Shown: positions 8,270 through 17,705, counted from the first letter of the stretch. The stretch is DNA of 64,000 bases from Martinezella lusitana (GCF_014207095.1 NZ_JACHBG010000006.1:289233-353232); one strand, 5' to 3'. The notes: generated by a model not told the origin, from the sequence alone. Numbers and translations: made by a program.

Positions 8270-9676
8270 GTGAAGCAGTATACCCTGCTTATCGGCGGAG
8301 AGCATGTTGCCACGTCCCATCATGCGCCGGTCGCAAATCCATCAAGCGGAGATGTTGTCGGCTACATGCCGCTCGGCAGCGAAGCGGATCTTGATCGCGC
8401 AGTTGCCGCGGCCGCGGAAGCCTTCGCAGCGTGGTCTCAGGTTTCGAACGAGGAGCGCGCCAAGGCGTGCCGCGCGGTCGCAGAGAAGATCAACGAACAT
8501 GCCGAAGAACTCGCTCAGATCCTGACCCGGGAGCAGGGTAAGCCGCTCAATGGTCTTGGTTCGCGCTTCGAAATCGGCGGCGCACTCGCCTGGACGCGGC
8601 ACACCGCCGAACTGGACCTGCCGGTCGAGGTGCTTCAGGACGACAATGAAGGCCGTGTCGAGCTGCATCGTAAGCCGATCGGCGTCGTCGGTTCGATCAC
8701 GCCCTGGAACTGGCCCGTGATGATTGCCTGCTGGCATATTGTCCCGGCCATACGCGCCGGCAACACCGTTGTCATCAAGCCGTCGCCGCTGACACCCTTG
8801 TCGACCATCCGCCTCGTCGAAATCATGAATGAAGTTCTCCCGCCCGGCGTCGTCAACGTCATTACCGGCGATAATAGCATCGGGGCAGCACTCTCCGCTC
8901 ATCCCGGCATCGCCAAGATGACGTTCACCGGTTCGACGGAAACCGGCAAGAAGGTCATGGCGTCGGCGGTTGCGACCCTGAAGCGGCTGACGCTGGAACT
9001 CGGTGGCAACGATGCGGGTATCGTGCTGCCGGATGCAGACCCGAAAGCAATTGTCGAAGGCCTCTTCTGGGGTGCCTTCATCAACAATGGCCAGACCTGT
9101 GCGGCGCTGAAGCGCCTCTACGTGCATGACAGCATCTATGAAGAGGTCTGCCGCGGGCTTGCCGATTATGCGAGCAAGATCGCCGTTGGCGACGGCCTCG
9201 ACGAAACGAGCATTCTCGGACCCATCCAGAACGAAATGCAGTTCAACAAGGTGCGCGAGCTCGTCGATGATGCGCGTGCCAATGGCGGCCGCATCCTGAC
9301 CGGCGGTGCGCCGATGGAGCGGCCTGGATATTTCTATCCGATTACGCTCGTGGCCGATGTCGATCATGGTGTGCGGCTGGTCGATGAGGAGCAGTTCGGT
9401 CCGGCCCTGCCGATCATCCGCTATAGCGATATCGATGAGGTGATCGTGCGCGCCAACCAGAATCCCGCCGGCCTCGGCGGCTCTGTCTGGTCTGCTGATG
9501 CCCAGAAGGCGAAGCGCTATGCGATGCAGCTGGAATGCGGCTCTGTATGGATCAACAAGCACGGCACCATTCAGCCCAACGCACCCTTCGGCGGCGTGAA
9601 GCAATCCGGCCTCGGCGTCGAGTTCGGTACCGAGGGGCTGAAGGAATTCACGACGATCCAGACGGTGCTGAGCTAA
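8270..9676 (+). CDS. NAD(P)-dependent aldehyde dehydrogenase
   Basis: The 468-aa protein belongs to the ALDH superfamily. It has the substrate-tunnel stretch SITPWNWPV, the glutamate motif LELGGNDAG near residue 243, and the catalytic cysteine in NNGQTCAALKR (Cys277). The start is GTG 8270, with GGGAGGAG 8 bases upstream. The GMC oxidoreductase gene follows after 3 bp. This suggests a linked two-step oxidation, alcohol to aldehyde to acid. In this island an aryl-acetaldehyde such as 4-hydroxyphenylacetaldehyde is a reasonable substrate, but that is inferred from context only. Confidence 0.88.
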   Translation: MKQYTLLIGGEHVATSHHAPVANPSSGDVVGYMPLGSEADLDRAVAAAAEAFAAWSQVSNEERAKACRAVAEKINEHAEELAQILTREQGKPLNGLGSRFEIGGALAWTRHTAELDLPVEVLQDDNEGRVELHRKPIGVVGSITPWNWPVMIACWHIVPAIRAGNTVVIKPSPLTPLSTIRLVEIMNEVLPPGVVNVITGDNSIGAALSAHPGIAKMTFTGSTETGKKVMASAVATLKRLTLELGGNDAGIVLPDADPKAIVEGLFWGAFINNGQTCAALKRLYVHDSIYEEVCRGLADYASKIAVGDGLDETSILGPIQNEMQFNKVRELVDDARANGGRILTGGAPMERPGYFYPITLVADVDHGVRLVDEEQFGPALPIIRYSDIDEVIVRANQNPAGLGGSVWSADAQKAKRYAMQLECGSVWINKHGTIQPNAPFGGVKQSGLGVEFGTEGLKEFTTIQTVLS

Positions 9677-9679
9677 GAC

Positions 9680-11275
9680 ATGGCGACGTACGACTATATC
9701 ATCGTTGGTGGTGGATCCTCTGGTTGCGTTTTGGCGAACCGGCTGTCGGAGAACCCCGCCCACAGGGTTCTGCTGATCGAGTCGGGTCGGCGGGATGCCG
9801 ATCCCTGGATCCACATCCCAGCGACCTTCTTCAAGGTGCTAGGCAAGGGGATCGACATCCATCCCTACGCCTCGAACCCCGACAAAGGCTTGAACGGGCG
9901 TCCGAGCATCACGCCGCAGGGCAACGTGCTTGGCGGCGGCAGTTCGGTCAATGCGATGATCTATATTCGCGGTCATCGCAACGACTACGATACCTGGTCG
10001 CAAATGGGCTGCCAGGGCTGGTCCTATGACGACGTCCTTCCCGCCTTCCGCTCGCTTGAGAACAACGAGCGACTGAATGGTCAGTATCACGGCAACAATG
10101 GCGGCCTGCGCGTCTCGGATCCACGTCACCGCCACCCGCTGAGCGAGGCCTTCATCAAGGCCGCGACCGAAATCGGTATTCCGCACAATGACGATTTCAA
10201 CGGTGAGGATCAGGCCGGTGTCGGCTTCTATCAAAGCACGACCTACGGGGGCCGACGCTGGAGTTCCGCGCAAGCCTTCCTGCGCGACGCCGAAAAACGG
10301 CCAAACCTGACTGTGCTGACACAGCGCAAGGTCGCCCGCATTCTGTTCGAAGGAAAAAAGGCCGTTGGTGTTGAACTGCTCGACGGCACGATCTTCAAAG
10401 CGGAGCGCGAAATTGCATTGACCGCCGGTGCGATTGCAACGCCGAAGATCCTGCAGCTATCCGGCATCGGCGATGCGGAGCATCTTTCATCGCTCGGTAT
10501 CAAGGTCGTCGCTAATCTGCCCGGCGTTGGCACCAACTATCAGGACCACCTGGAAGTGCCCGTGCAGGGGGAAACATACGAGCCGATCTCGATCCTCGGT
10601 CAGGACAAGGGTCTACAGGCTGTGGGCCACATGTTGCGCTATCTGACATCCCATCGCGGTCTTCTGTCATCAAATGTCGTCGAGTGTGGTGGCTTTGTCG
10701 ATACGTCAGGCACCGGCCAGCCGGACGTGCAGTTTCACGTCCTGCCGGTTCTGATCGGCTTCATCGATCGCGACCCGGAACCTGGTCACGGGTTGAGCAT
10801 CGGCCCCTGCTATCTCAGGCCGAGATCGCGCGGCTGGATCCGGCTGAAAAGTGCCGATCCGACCGAGCAGACGGATTTCAATGCCAATCTGCTTTCCGAT
10901 CCCGCCGATATCGAGACCTTGGTGCGCGGCGTTGAAACCGCGATCCGGATTCTCGATGCACCGGCGCTTGCCAAGCTGGTCAAGCGTCGGGTGTTGCCGA
11001 AGCCGGGTGTCGAGAAGGACCCGGAGGCGTTGCGGGACTACATCCGCCAATCGTGCAAGACCGTGTTCCATCCGGCCGGCACGGCCCGCATGGGCCGGGC
11101 AGACGATCCCAATGCTGTGGTGGGGCCGGACCTGAAGGTGCGCGGCATAGAGGGGCTGCGGGTCTGTGACGCCTCGATCATGCCGACTCTGGTTTCGGGC
11201 AATACCAACGCCCCGACGATGATGATTGCGGCAAAGGCTGCCGCCTTCATGACAGGAAAGGCGATTTCGGGCTGA
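9680..11275 (+). CDS. GMC-family FAD-dependent alcohol oxidoreductase
   Basis: The 531-aa protein starts with an FAD-binding Rossmann motif (DYIIVGGGSSGCVLANRL). It has the GMC signature regions GGGSSVNAMIYIRGH near residue 90 and GAIATPKILQLSGIG near residue 250. The C-terminal active site includes HPAGTARMG (His464) and GNTNAPT (Asn510). Choline dehydrogenases and alkyl/aryl alcohol dehydrogenases share this fold. It is co-transcribed with the aldehyde dehydrogenase 3 bp upstream and lies in front of an ABC importer. A short inverted repeat around the stop (TCGGGC/GCCCGA) may form a hairpin. The substrate is unknown; an aryl alcohol is inferred. Confidence 0.9.
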   Translation: MATYDYIIVGGGSSGCVLANRLSENPAHRVLLIESGRRDADPWIHIPATFFKVLGKGIDIHPYASNPDKGLNGRPSITPQGNVLGGGSSVNAMIYIRGHRNDYDTWSQMGCQGWSYDDVLPAFRSLENNERLNGQYHGNNGGLRVSDPRHRHPLSEAFIKAATEIGIPHNDDFNGEDQAGVGFYQSTTYGGRRWSSAQAFLRDAEKRPNLTVLTQRKVARILFEGKKAVGVELLDGTIFKAEREIALTAGAIATPKILQLSGIGDAEHLSSLGIKVVANLPGVGTNYQDHLEVPVQGETYEPISILGQDKGLQAVGHMLRYLTSHRGLLSSNVVECGGFVDTSGTGQPDVQFHVLPVLIGFIDRDPEPGHGLSIGPCYLRPRSRGWIRLKSADPTEQTDFNANLLSDPADIETLVRGVETAIRILDAPALAKLVKRRVLPKPGVEKDPEALRDYIRQSCKTVFHPAGTARMGRADDPNAVVGPDLKVRGIEGLRVCDASIMPTLVSGNTNAPTMMIAAKAAAFMTGKAISG

Positions 11276-11334
11276 GCCCGAGATCGCAGACATCAAGATC
11301 CCGTGGGGAGCGGGGACAACAACTGGAGGAGAAA

Positions 11335-12588
11335 ATGCCTATCAATCTCAGAGGGCTGGCGATCAGCCTATTCCTGACGCTCGTTTCGGCGTTCAGTGCA
11401 CATGCGGCCGCATCCTGCGGCGACAATAGCGGCAAGCCGGCGACCGGCGAGCCGATCGTCATCGGCGCCATCACCGGCAAGACCGGCCCGGATGACTTCT
11501 CGAACTCGACCAAGGCGGCAAAGGCCTATTTCGATTGCCTCAACGCTAATGGCGGCATCAAAGGCCGGCCGGTCAAGTATATGGTCGAGGACGACCAGTG
11601 GAATCCGGAGATCGCGGCGCAGCTGGCGGCCAAGCTCGTCAACGACCAGAAAGCCGTGCTGATGGTCGGCAACTCGAGCTATGTCGAATGCGGCGCCAAT
11701 GCTGAGCTCTACAAGAAGGCTGGTATTCTGGTGCTGGCCGGTGTCGGCGTGCCGCGCGAATGCTTCTTTGCGGGCAATATCGCTCCGACCAATGCCGGAC
11801 CGCGCGTCTCGATGCTGGGTGCCATGGGTTACGCGCTCGACAAGCTCCACGCCAAGTCTGTAGTCTGCGTCGCCCCGAACATTCCGAACGTCGGCACGTG
11901 GTCCTGCGATGGTGTCGCTTTGCTCGCCAAGGAAAAGGGCTTCGCCGCACAGACGATCCTGATGGATCCGGGCTCTGCCGACGCGACGTCCGTCATCCTG
12001 CAGGCAGCGTCAAGCAAGCCCGACGTTATCGTTCTCGGCCTTTCAAAGGGCGTTGCGGTGCCGCTTCTGACCGCAGCCGAAGAGCAGGGTCTGAACCAAT
12101 CCATCACCTTCCTGAGCGCTGCTTCTGCTTATGATCTCTCGGTTCCGTCGACCATCGGCCCGGGTTGGAACGACAAGTTCTATGTCAACATGGAGTTCAA
12201 TGATCTCGAGGCAACCACGCCGGACAATCAGAACTGGCTCGCCGTGATGGATCAATACGGCCAGAAGTCTGACCCGCGTGACACCTTCGCCCAGGCCGGC
12301 TATCTGGCGGCGCGCGTCGCCGAGAAGGCACTGATGACGCTCGATCCTGCCAAGATCAACCGCGAGACCGCATCCGCGGCCGTGAAGCAGATCAAGGACT
12401 TCAAGAGCGATATCTTCTGCGCTCCCTGGTACTACGGCGACGGCCAGCCGCGTCACAATGCCAACTCGACGACACGCATGGCGGTTGCCGAAGGCGGCAA
12501 GTGGAAGGTCGTCTCCGATTGCGCTCCATCGCCAGATCCGGAATTGACGGATATCCGCGCCTTCGAAAAGTCGGCCGGCCTCAACTAA
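11335..12588 (+). CDS. ABC transporter substrate-binding protein (HAAT/LivK-like)
   Basis: The 417-aa protein has a Sec signal peptide (about residues 1-25, ending AHAAA). A periplasmic-binding-protein type I fold follows, with IVIGAITGKTG near the mature N-terminus, AYFDCLNANGGIKGRPV, and AGYLAARVAEKAL in the C-terminal part. Such proteins deliver amino acids, amides or aromatic acids to LivHMGF-type importers. It heads a complete five-gene importer operon, and an intercistronic hairpin follows it. The ligand is not predictable; an aromatic or amine ligand fits the locus. Confidence 0.85.
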   Translation: MPINLRGLAISLFLTLVSAFSAHAAASCGDNSGKPATGEPIVIGAITGKTGPDDFSNSTKAAKAYFDCLNANGGIKGRPVKYMVEDDQWNPEIAAQLAAKLVNDQKAVLMVGNSSYVECGANAELYKKAGILVLAGVGVPRECFFAGNIAPTNAGPRVSMLGAMGYALDKLHAKSVVCVAPNIPNVGTWSCDGVALLAKEKGFAAQTILMDPGSADATSVILQAASSKPDVIVLGLSKGVAVPLLTAAEEQGLNQSITFLSAASAYDLSVPSTIGPGWNDKFYVNMEFNDLEATTPDNQNWLAVMDQYGQKSDPRDTFAQAGYLAARVAEKALMTLDPAKINRETASAAVKQIKDFKSDIFCAPWYYGDGQPRHNANSTTRMAVAEGGKWKVVSDCAPSPDPELTDIRAFEKSAGLN

Positions 12589-12605
12589 GCCCCGAAGCTT
12601 GCCAT

Positions 12606-12635
12606 CGGTTCCGCGGTGCTGACGCCGCGGAACCG
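12606..12635 (+). other. Intercistronic hairpin after the substrate-binding protein gene
   Basis: CGGTTCCGCGG (12606-12616) and CCGCGGAACCG (12625-12635) form an 11-bp perfect stem with an 8-base loop and no T tract. Such hairpins usually protect the upstream message and reduce read-through, giving more binding protein than permease. The second importer has the same arrangement at 39929. Confidence 0.65.
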
Positions 12636-12657
12636 AGCGACCCGAGAGGATCGATCC

Positions 12658-13524
12658 ATGAACTTTCTACCCTTTGTCATTTCCGGGCTGGGAATAGGTG
12701 CAGTCTACGCACTGTCCGGTGTCGGGCTCGTCGTTCTGTTTCGAGCGACCGGCGTTCTCAATTTTGCTTTCGGCGCTTTCGGCGCGATCGGCGCCCATTG
12801 TGCCTGGCAACTGCTGGAGTGGAAGATGCCGCTCGCCGTTGCCATTCTGGCGGCCGTTGCCGTCTCCACCACGATCAGCTTTCTCTATGGCCGGATCTTC
12901 GCGCCCATGCTGTCGCATCGCGATATCGTCGTGCGCGCGGTAGGGACGCTGGCGCCCGCTCTCCTTTTGATCGCCGTCATGGGCGTCATCTGGGGCGAGC
13001 TGCCGCGCCGGTTGCAGTTCCCGACCGACCAGATGTTTGTGACCCTCTTTGCTGTGCGCCTGACCTATACGCGCATCATCGCCATCATATTGGCGGTCGT
13101 AATGGTCATTGCCATTACATTGCTGCTGAACCGCACGCGCCTCGGCCTCGATATGCGTGCTCTTGCCAATGACCGTGATCTGAGCGCAGTCCTCGGCGTA
13201 CGCATCCTTTATACGGAAACTGCTGCCTGGGTCATCACCGGTATCTTCTCAGGCCTCGCTGGCCTGTTGCTTGCCGACCTTGTGCGGTTGCAGGGAACGT
13301 TTCTGACCTTGCTCGTTATTCCGGCGATTGCTGCGGCGATCCTCGGGCAGCTGCGCTCGCTCTGGGAAACGGCCGTCGCCGGCATTCTGATCGGCATTGC
13401 CGAGGCCGTGCTGACGCCGATCGCCTGGATCTCGCCCTATCGCGCGGCCGCACCCTTCGTCATCGCGCTCGTTGCAGTCACGATCCTGGGAGGCACGGCG
13501 CGAGCCGCGTTGAAAGACCGATGA
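12658..13524 (+). CDS. ABC transporter permease (LivH type)
   Basis: The 288-aa inner-membrane protein has about eight hydrophobic segments and the opening LPFVISGLGIGAVYALSGVGLVVLFRATGVLNFAFG, typical of LivH/BPD_transp_2. ATG 12658 is preferred over 12616, which lies in the hairpin; GAGAGGATC precedes it. It forms the channel with the LivM-like permease, whose start overlaps its stop by four bases (ATGA). Confidence 0.88.
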   Translation: MNFLPFVISGLGIGAVYALSGVGLVVLFRATGVLNFAFGAFGAIGAHCAWQLLEWKMPLAVAILAAVAVSTTISFLYGRIFAPMLSHRDIVVRAVGTLAPALLLIAVMGVIWGELPRRLQFPTDQMFVTLFAVRLTYTRIIAIILAVVMVIAITLLLNRTRLGLDMRALANDRDLSAVLGVRILYTETAAWVITGIFSGLAGLLLADLVRLQGTFLTLLVIPAIAAAILGQLRSLWETAVAGILIGIAEAVLTPIAWISPYRAAAPFVIALVAVTILGGTARAALKDR

Positions 13525-14558
13525 CCGTTCAAGATCAGACAATCGCCTCCAACGCCGAAGGCATATCGATGGTGCGCCTGCCCAAGCAGCTACTGCATGT
13601 TCCGATGACGATGGCGATCTTCTCGCTCGTCGTCGCTCTCCTTGCCAATTCCTTCTGGCTATCGGCGGCAACATCAGCCGTTGCCCTGTCGCTCTCCGTT
13701 GCCGGCCTCGCCATTCTCTACGGCCAGCTCGGGTTGGTCTCGCTCTGCCAGTTTGCGCTTGTCGGTGTCGGCGGCTGGGTGACGTTGCGTATAGGCCATG
13801 CTTTCCATCCGCCTTTCGAAGTCAGCCTGCTCGCGGGCGGCATCGTCGCCTCGGTGGTAGGGTTGGCCTTCGGCGTACCGGCATTGCGGTTGCGCGGTCT
13901 GTATCTGGCGCTTGTAACGCTGATGCTGGCCGGTGCCTTCCAGATCGTCATCAGCGCCTGGGGCTTTCCGGACGGTGGTCCCGGCTTCCTTGGGCGTGCA
14001 GATGGCTCGGGACGTGCAATGCTGGCGAGACCCGTTATCGCCGAGGGCGAAGTCGCCTATTTCCTTTATGTCTGCGTGGCGGCGGCGATCGGTCTGTTGG
14101 TTGCGCAATGGCACAAGCTTGCTCGTCCGGGTCGCGCCTGGGCGCTGATCCGCAAGGGTGAGACGGTCGCGGTTGCAAGTGGGGTCAATGTCCTGATCTA
14201 CAAGGCATGGGCCTTTGCGCTCAGCGGCTTTCTGGCCGGTCTCGCCGGCGGGCTGCTTGCCGGCAATGTTGGCCAGCTCGACGGCCGCGCCTTTGGCGCT
14301 TTCGATAGCCTCAATCTCTTCTCGCTGGCGATCGTCGGCGGGGTCTTCAACTGGTACGGCGCCTTGATCGCCGGTCTTCTCCTGCGGGCAGTGCCGGCGC
14401 TTCTGACCGATCTTGGTATCGACGGCTATGTGACGATCGGGATCTTCGGCATGGCGCTGTTCCATGCTCTGGCGACCGCTCCGACAGGTATTGCGGGTCA
14501 GGTATCGGATGTGATCGCCTGGCTCGGCAACAAGTTTTCCCTGGGGAGGGATCGATGA
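13521..14558 (+). CDS. ABC transporter permease (LivM type)
   Basis: The 345-aa membrane protein has the LivM loop GQLGLVSLCQFALVGVGGW near residue 70 and LRLRGLYLALVTLMLAGAF near residue 120. About nine to ten transmembrane segments are visible. It overlaps livH upstream and livG downstream by four bases each, so translation is probably coupled. It lacks an ATPase domain, unlike its counterpart in the second importer at 40879. Confidence 0.88.
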   Translation: MTVQDQTIASNAEGISMVRLPKQLLHVPMTMAIFSLVVALLANSFWLSAATSAVALSLSVAGLAILYGQLGLVSLCQFALVGVGGWVTLRIGHAFHPPFEVSLLAGGIVASVVGLAFGVPALRLRGLYLALVTLMLAGAFQIVISAWGFPDGGPGFLGRADGSGRAMLARPVIAEGEVAYFLYVCVAAAIGLLVAQWHKLARPGRAWALIRKGETVAVASGVNVLIYKAWAFALSGFLAGLAGGLLAGNVGQLDGRAFGAFDSLNLFSLAIVGGVFNWYGALIAGLLLRAVPALLTDLGIDGYVTIGIFGMALFHALATAPTGIAGQVSDVIAWLGNKFSLGRDR

Positions 14559-15259
14559 TCAAGATCGACAATCTCGTGGTGCAATTTGGCGGCGTCAAGC
14601 CGATCAACGAGCTCAGCGCCGTGCTGACGGCGCCGGTGGCTGGCCTCATCGGTCCGAATGGTGCCGGCAAGACCACGCTGCTCAATGTGCTCTCCGGCTT
14701 CGTCCGCCCGATCCAGGGCACGGTGTCGCTGGGCGAGCAGGCACTGCTGTCGATGTCGCCGCTTCAGCGCGTACGCGCCGGCCTGCGGCGTTCGTTTCAG
14801 ACGGAGCAGGTTGTCGAGGATCTGACGGTCGCCGGCAATATCTCTGCGATCGCCGATCATGTCGTGTCTGTGGGACATCGCTCCGGCGCGGTCGATCAGG
14901 CTCTGGCCTTCGTCGGTCTGACCTCGGTTGCCGATCGCCTGGGGCAATCGCTCAATCTGTTTCAGCGTCGTCTCGTCGAGCTTGCCAAATGTGTGATCGG
15001 CAACCCGAAGCTCATCCTGCTCGATGAGCCGGCGGCAGGGTTGACCGAGGAGGAGGGCAAAGCATTTCGTGAACTGGTTCTCCGCATCCCGGCAGAGTTC
15101 AGGGCACAGGTCCTGATCATCGATCACGATGTCGATCTGATCCGCTCGATGTGCAGCGAGACCATGGTGCTCGACTACGGCAAGCTTCTGGCGCTCGGTC
15201 CGACCCATGCCGTGCTTGCCGATCCCAATGTGCGTCGCGCCTATCTGGGGGAGTTCTGA
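14555..15259 (+). CDS. ABC transporter ATP-binding protein (LivG type)
   Basis: The 234-aa ATPase has Walker A GPNGAGKTT near residue 33, Walker B LILLDEP near residue 153 and switch His in IIDHDVDLI. The signature motif before Walker B reads LNLFQRRLVELAK instead of the usual LSxGQ form, so the ABC signature is degenerate. It would pair with the LivF-type ATPase one base downstream. Together they energise the 12658/13521 permeases. Confidence 0.87.
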   Translation: MIKIDNLVVQFGGVKPINELSAVLTAPVAGLIGPNGAGKTTLLNVLSGFVRPIQGTVSLGEQALLSMSPLQRVRAGLRRSFQTEQVVEDLTVAGNISAIADHVVSVGHRSGAVDQALAFVGLTSVADRLGQSLNLFQRRLVELAKCVIGNPKLILLDEPAAGLTEEEGKAFRELVLRIPAEFRAQVLIIDHDVDLIRSMCSETMVLDYGKLLALGPTHAVLADPNVRRAYLGEF

Positions 15260-15260
15260 G

Positions 15261-15977
15261 ATGACCGGTACATCACAAGTCCGCGTCGAGAATCTTGTCG
15301 TGGAGCGCGGCGGCAAGCGCGTCATTCATGATGTTTCCTTCTCGGTGACTGCCGGCAAGGTCACGACGTTGCTTGGCGCCAATGGCGCAGGCAAGTCGAG
15401 CACCGTCATGGCCATGGCGGGCGTCTTACCGCGCGGCGGCTCGGTGAGCCTCGATGGTGCCAAGCTCGATGGTTTTGCGCCCGATCGCATTCGCCGTGCG
15501 GGCCTTGCGCTTGTGCCGGAGGGGCATCGCGTGTTGGGACAGCTCTCCGTGGAGGACAACATCCTCGTGGCCGCCCTCGATCCGTCGGCCAGTGGCCGCA
15601 AGCAAGGGCTCGAGCGCGCCTACGAAATATTCCCCGAACTTGCCGAACGCCGCCGCCAATCGGCATCGGACTTGTCTGGCGGCCAAAAGCAGATGGTGGC
15701 GATGGCGCAGGCTTTCGTTGCCAAGCCTCGCTTCATGATCGTCGATGAGCTTTCTCTCGGACTGGCGCCTGCCGTCGTGAAGCGGCTGGCCGAGGCGCTC
15801 AAGATCGCAGCGGCGGGCGGCATCGGCGTTCTCCTGATCGAGCAGTTCGCCAACCTTGCCCTTGATCTTGCCGATCAGGCCCTGGTTCTGGAGCGTGGGC
15901 GTCTCGTCTTCGACGGCTCGGCCGCGACCTTGAAGGCGCAACCGGACATTCTCCACGGCGCCTACCTTGCCAACTGA
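15261..15977 (+). CDS. ABC transporter ATP-binding protein (LivF type)
   Basis: The 238-aa ATPase has Walker A GANGAGKSS, a canonical signature LSGGQKQMVAMAQAF and Walker B FMIVDELSLGLAP. The family-typical Gln replaces the switch His (LLIEQFA). ATG 15261 follows the LivG stop by one base. An upstream in-frame start at 15207 would overlap livG and lacks support. It completes the five-gene importer. The SDR gene follows after 15 bp, probably in the same transcript. Confidence 0.88.
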   Translation: MTGTSQVRVENLVVERGGKRVIHDVSFSVTAGKVTTLLGANGAGKSSTVMAMAGVLPRGGSVSLDGAKLDGFAPDRIRRAGLALVPEGHRVLGQLSVEDNILVAALDPSASGRKQGLERAYEIFPELAERRRQSASDLSGGQKQMVAMAQAFVAKPRFMIVDELSLGLAPAVVKRLAEALKIAAAGGIGVLLIEQFANLALDLADQALVLERGRLVFDGSAATLKAQPDILHGAYLAN

Positions 15978-15992
15978 CAGAAGGGAGTTGCC

Positions 15993-16709
15993 ATGACGTT
16001 TTCTGCGGATCTCTTTGCCGGGCGAACGATCGTCGTGACCGGCGGCACATCGGGCATTGGAGCGGCCAGCGCGCACGGCTTTGCCGCACTTGGTGCCCGT
16101 GTTCTCAGCTGCGGTCTCGGCGCGTCCAAGGCGCCCGCAATGCCGGGGATCGAAAACCATGAAGTCGATGTGCTCGTGCCGGGGGCGCTGGAAGCCTTCC
16201 TCGCATCCGTCGAAGCCATCGATGTCCTGGTCAATTGCACGGGCGTCAGCCGCGATCGGGGCGAATGGTCGAAGGCCGTGTTCGACGAGGTGATGGCGAT
16301 CAACCTGACTTCGGTCATGGATTGTTGCCGACTCGCCCGTCCGCGAATGCAGGTCGGATCGGCTATGGTCAACATCGCTTCGATGTATTCCACCTTCGGA
16401 GCAGCCGACCGCCCGGCTTATGCGGCCAGCAAGGGCGCGATCGTGCAGCTAACGAAGTCGCTGGCGCAGGAATATGCGCAGGCCGGAATTCGCGTCAACG
16501 CGGTTGCGCCGGGCTGGATCGTCACGCCGCTCAGCCGCGGGCTTTTCGCCGACGAAGCTGCTTCCGGCCCCATTCTTCAACGTATTCCGGCTGGCAGATG
16601 GGGCGTTTCGGATGAGGTCGCAGATGCGATCATATTCCTTGCCTCGGACGCGGCACGTTATGTCACGGGTGCCTGCCTGCCGGTCGATGGCGGATATCTC
16701 ACATCTTGA
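15993..16709 (+). CDS. Short-chain dehydrogenase/reductase
   Basis: The 238-aa classical SDR has the dinucleotide-binding motif VTGGTSGIGAA (residues 11-21), the structural Asn in MAINLTSV, the catalytic YAASKGA pair (Tyr/Lys) near residue 144 and the end motif PVDGGYLT. A good ribosome site, AAGGGAG, precedes ATG 15993. It is the last enzyme gene of the alcohol/aldehyde/importer operon and is followed by an overlapping AraC gene. It probably oxidises a secondary alcohol or reduces a ketone of the transported compound. Confidence 0.88.
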   Translation: MTFSADLFAGRTIVVTGGTSGIGAASAHGFAALGARVLSCGLGASKAPAMPGIENHEVDVLVPGALEAFLASVEAIDVLVNCTGVSRDRGEWSKAVFDEVMAINLTSVMDCCRLARPRMQVGSAMVNIASMYSTFGAADRPAYAASKGAIVQLTKSLAQEYAQAGIRVNAVAPGWIVTPLSRGLFADEAASGPILQRIPAGRWGVSDEVADAIIFLASDAARYVTGACLPVDGGYLTS

Positions 16710-17665
16710 GGGCTTCTACGATGGCTGCAGCGCTTCAACGTCATGTCGAGATTGCCGGTGGGCAGGACTTTGCCGGCCTCGCGCGCAATCTCTTCGGCAA
16801 TGTCCGTCTTGATTTCGGCGCCGCCGACCAGAATAAAAGCCGCATGGTGTCGGCAATGCTCGGTGCATGCCGGCTGACGCGGTTGGAGGCCGAACGGCAT
16901 GTCGTTTTCGGCGAGCGCGTCACGGCGGGGCCTGATGATCCGGACGCGATCAAACTGATCCTGCAGACTGAGGGTATTGCTTCGCTGATGCAGGGCGGAC
17001 AGCGTGCCCCGGTCCAATCCGATGCTCTGGTCATCTATGACCCACGTCGGCCCTATGTGCTGACCAACAGCACGCCTGTGCGCCAGCTTCTGCTGCAGTT
17101 GCCGCGGCATGCGCTCTCCCACAGCGCCATCGAGCGGCTGGCGAGGCCGTTCACGGCGCATGCGGAGCAGGACGGCATGTGCCGCATCCTGCTGTCGTTG
17201 ATGGAATCGACCATGCATGAGATCGGCCATCTCGATGAAGCCAGGCGCGCCGGCATCGGCCAGACGATGATCGATCTCGTTCGCACCGTGATCGGCGCGG
17301 ATACGCAGCCGGCAAGACCGGTTGCCAATCCGTTGGCTCTGCTGCTGCAGCGGATCAAGGAGTTCATCGAAAGCAATGTCGAGCGGCCGGACCTGACCAT
17401 CACAATGATCGCGCGCCGTATGGGCTGCTCGGTGCGCTATGTCTATCGGGCATTCGAGGTCGAGTGCCTGACGCCTTCGGACTATATCTGGAATTTACGC
17501 GTGGAAAAGGCTGCCGCACAGTTGCGGGATGCCGGAGGCTACGCCGGCGAAATATCCGAAATCGCCTTTGCGCTCGGCTTTTCATCAAGCGCACATTTTT
17601 CCCGGGCCTTTCGCAATCGCTTCGGTGTTTCTCCCTCGCAATGGCGTAGGGCCGCGGCTGTATAA
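16706..17665 (+). CDS. AraC-family regulator (FeaR/NphR-like)
   Basis: The 319-aa protein has an N-terminal AraC_binding_2-type domain (around residues 20-190) and C-terminal AraC helices, including ITMIARRMGCSVRYVYRAFEVE and EISEIAFALGFSSSAHFSRAFRNRFG. It begins at TTG 16706, overlapping the SDR stop, or at ATG 16721. It closes the operon started at 8270, and a strong terminator follows. With the regulator at 7181 it brackets the importer/oxidoreductase set, suggesting two related signals. Confidence 0.82.
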   Translation: MRASTMAAALQRHVEIAGGQDFAGLARNLFGNVRLDFGAADQNKSRMVSAMLGACRLTRLEAERHVVFGERVTAGPDDPDAIKLILQTEGIASLMQGGQRAPVQSDALVIYDPRRPYVLTNSTPVRQLLLQLPRHALSHSAIERLARPFTAHAEQDGMCRILLSLMESTMHEIGHLDEARRAGIGQTMIDLVRTVIGADTQPARPVANPLALLLQRIKEFIESNVERPDLTITMIARRMGCSVRYVYRAFEVECLTPSDYIWNLRVEKAAAQLRDAGGYAGEISEIAFALGFSSSAHFSRAFRNRFGVSPSQWRRAAAV

Positions 17666-17667
17666 AA

Positions 17668-17699
17668 GAGGCGGCCGGACGTCGAGTCCCGGCCGCCTC
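17668..17699. terminator. Bidirectional terminator between convergent operons
   Basis: GAGGCGGCCGG (17668-17678) and CCGGCCGCCTC (17689-17699) form a perfect 11-bp stem. On the minus strand the stem is followed by TTTTATA. It lies between the AraC gene and the convergent SnoaL-like gene. Confidence 0.8.
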
Positions 17700-17705
17700 G
17701 ACCGA

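Noticed and set aside
8342..9814. A 490-codon frame antisense to the aldehyde dehydrogenase
   Set aside because: It mirrors the ALDH coding frame, and its composition is Arg/Asp/His-rich in the way shadow frames are.
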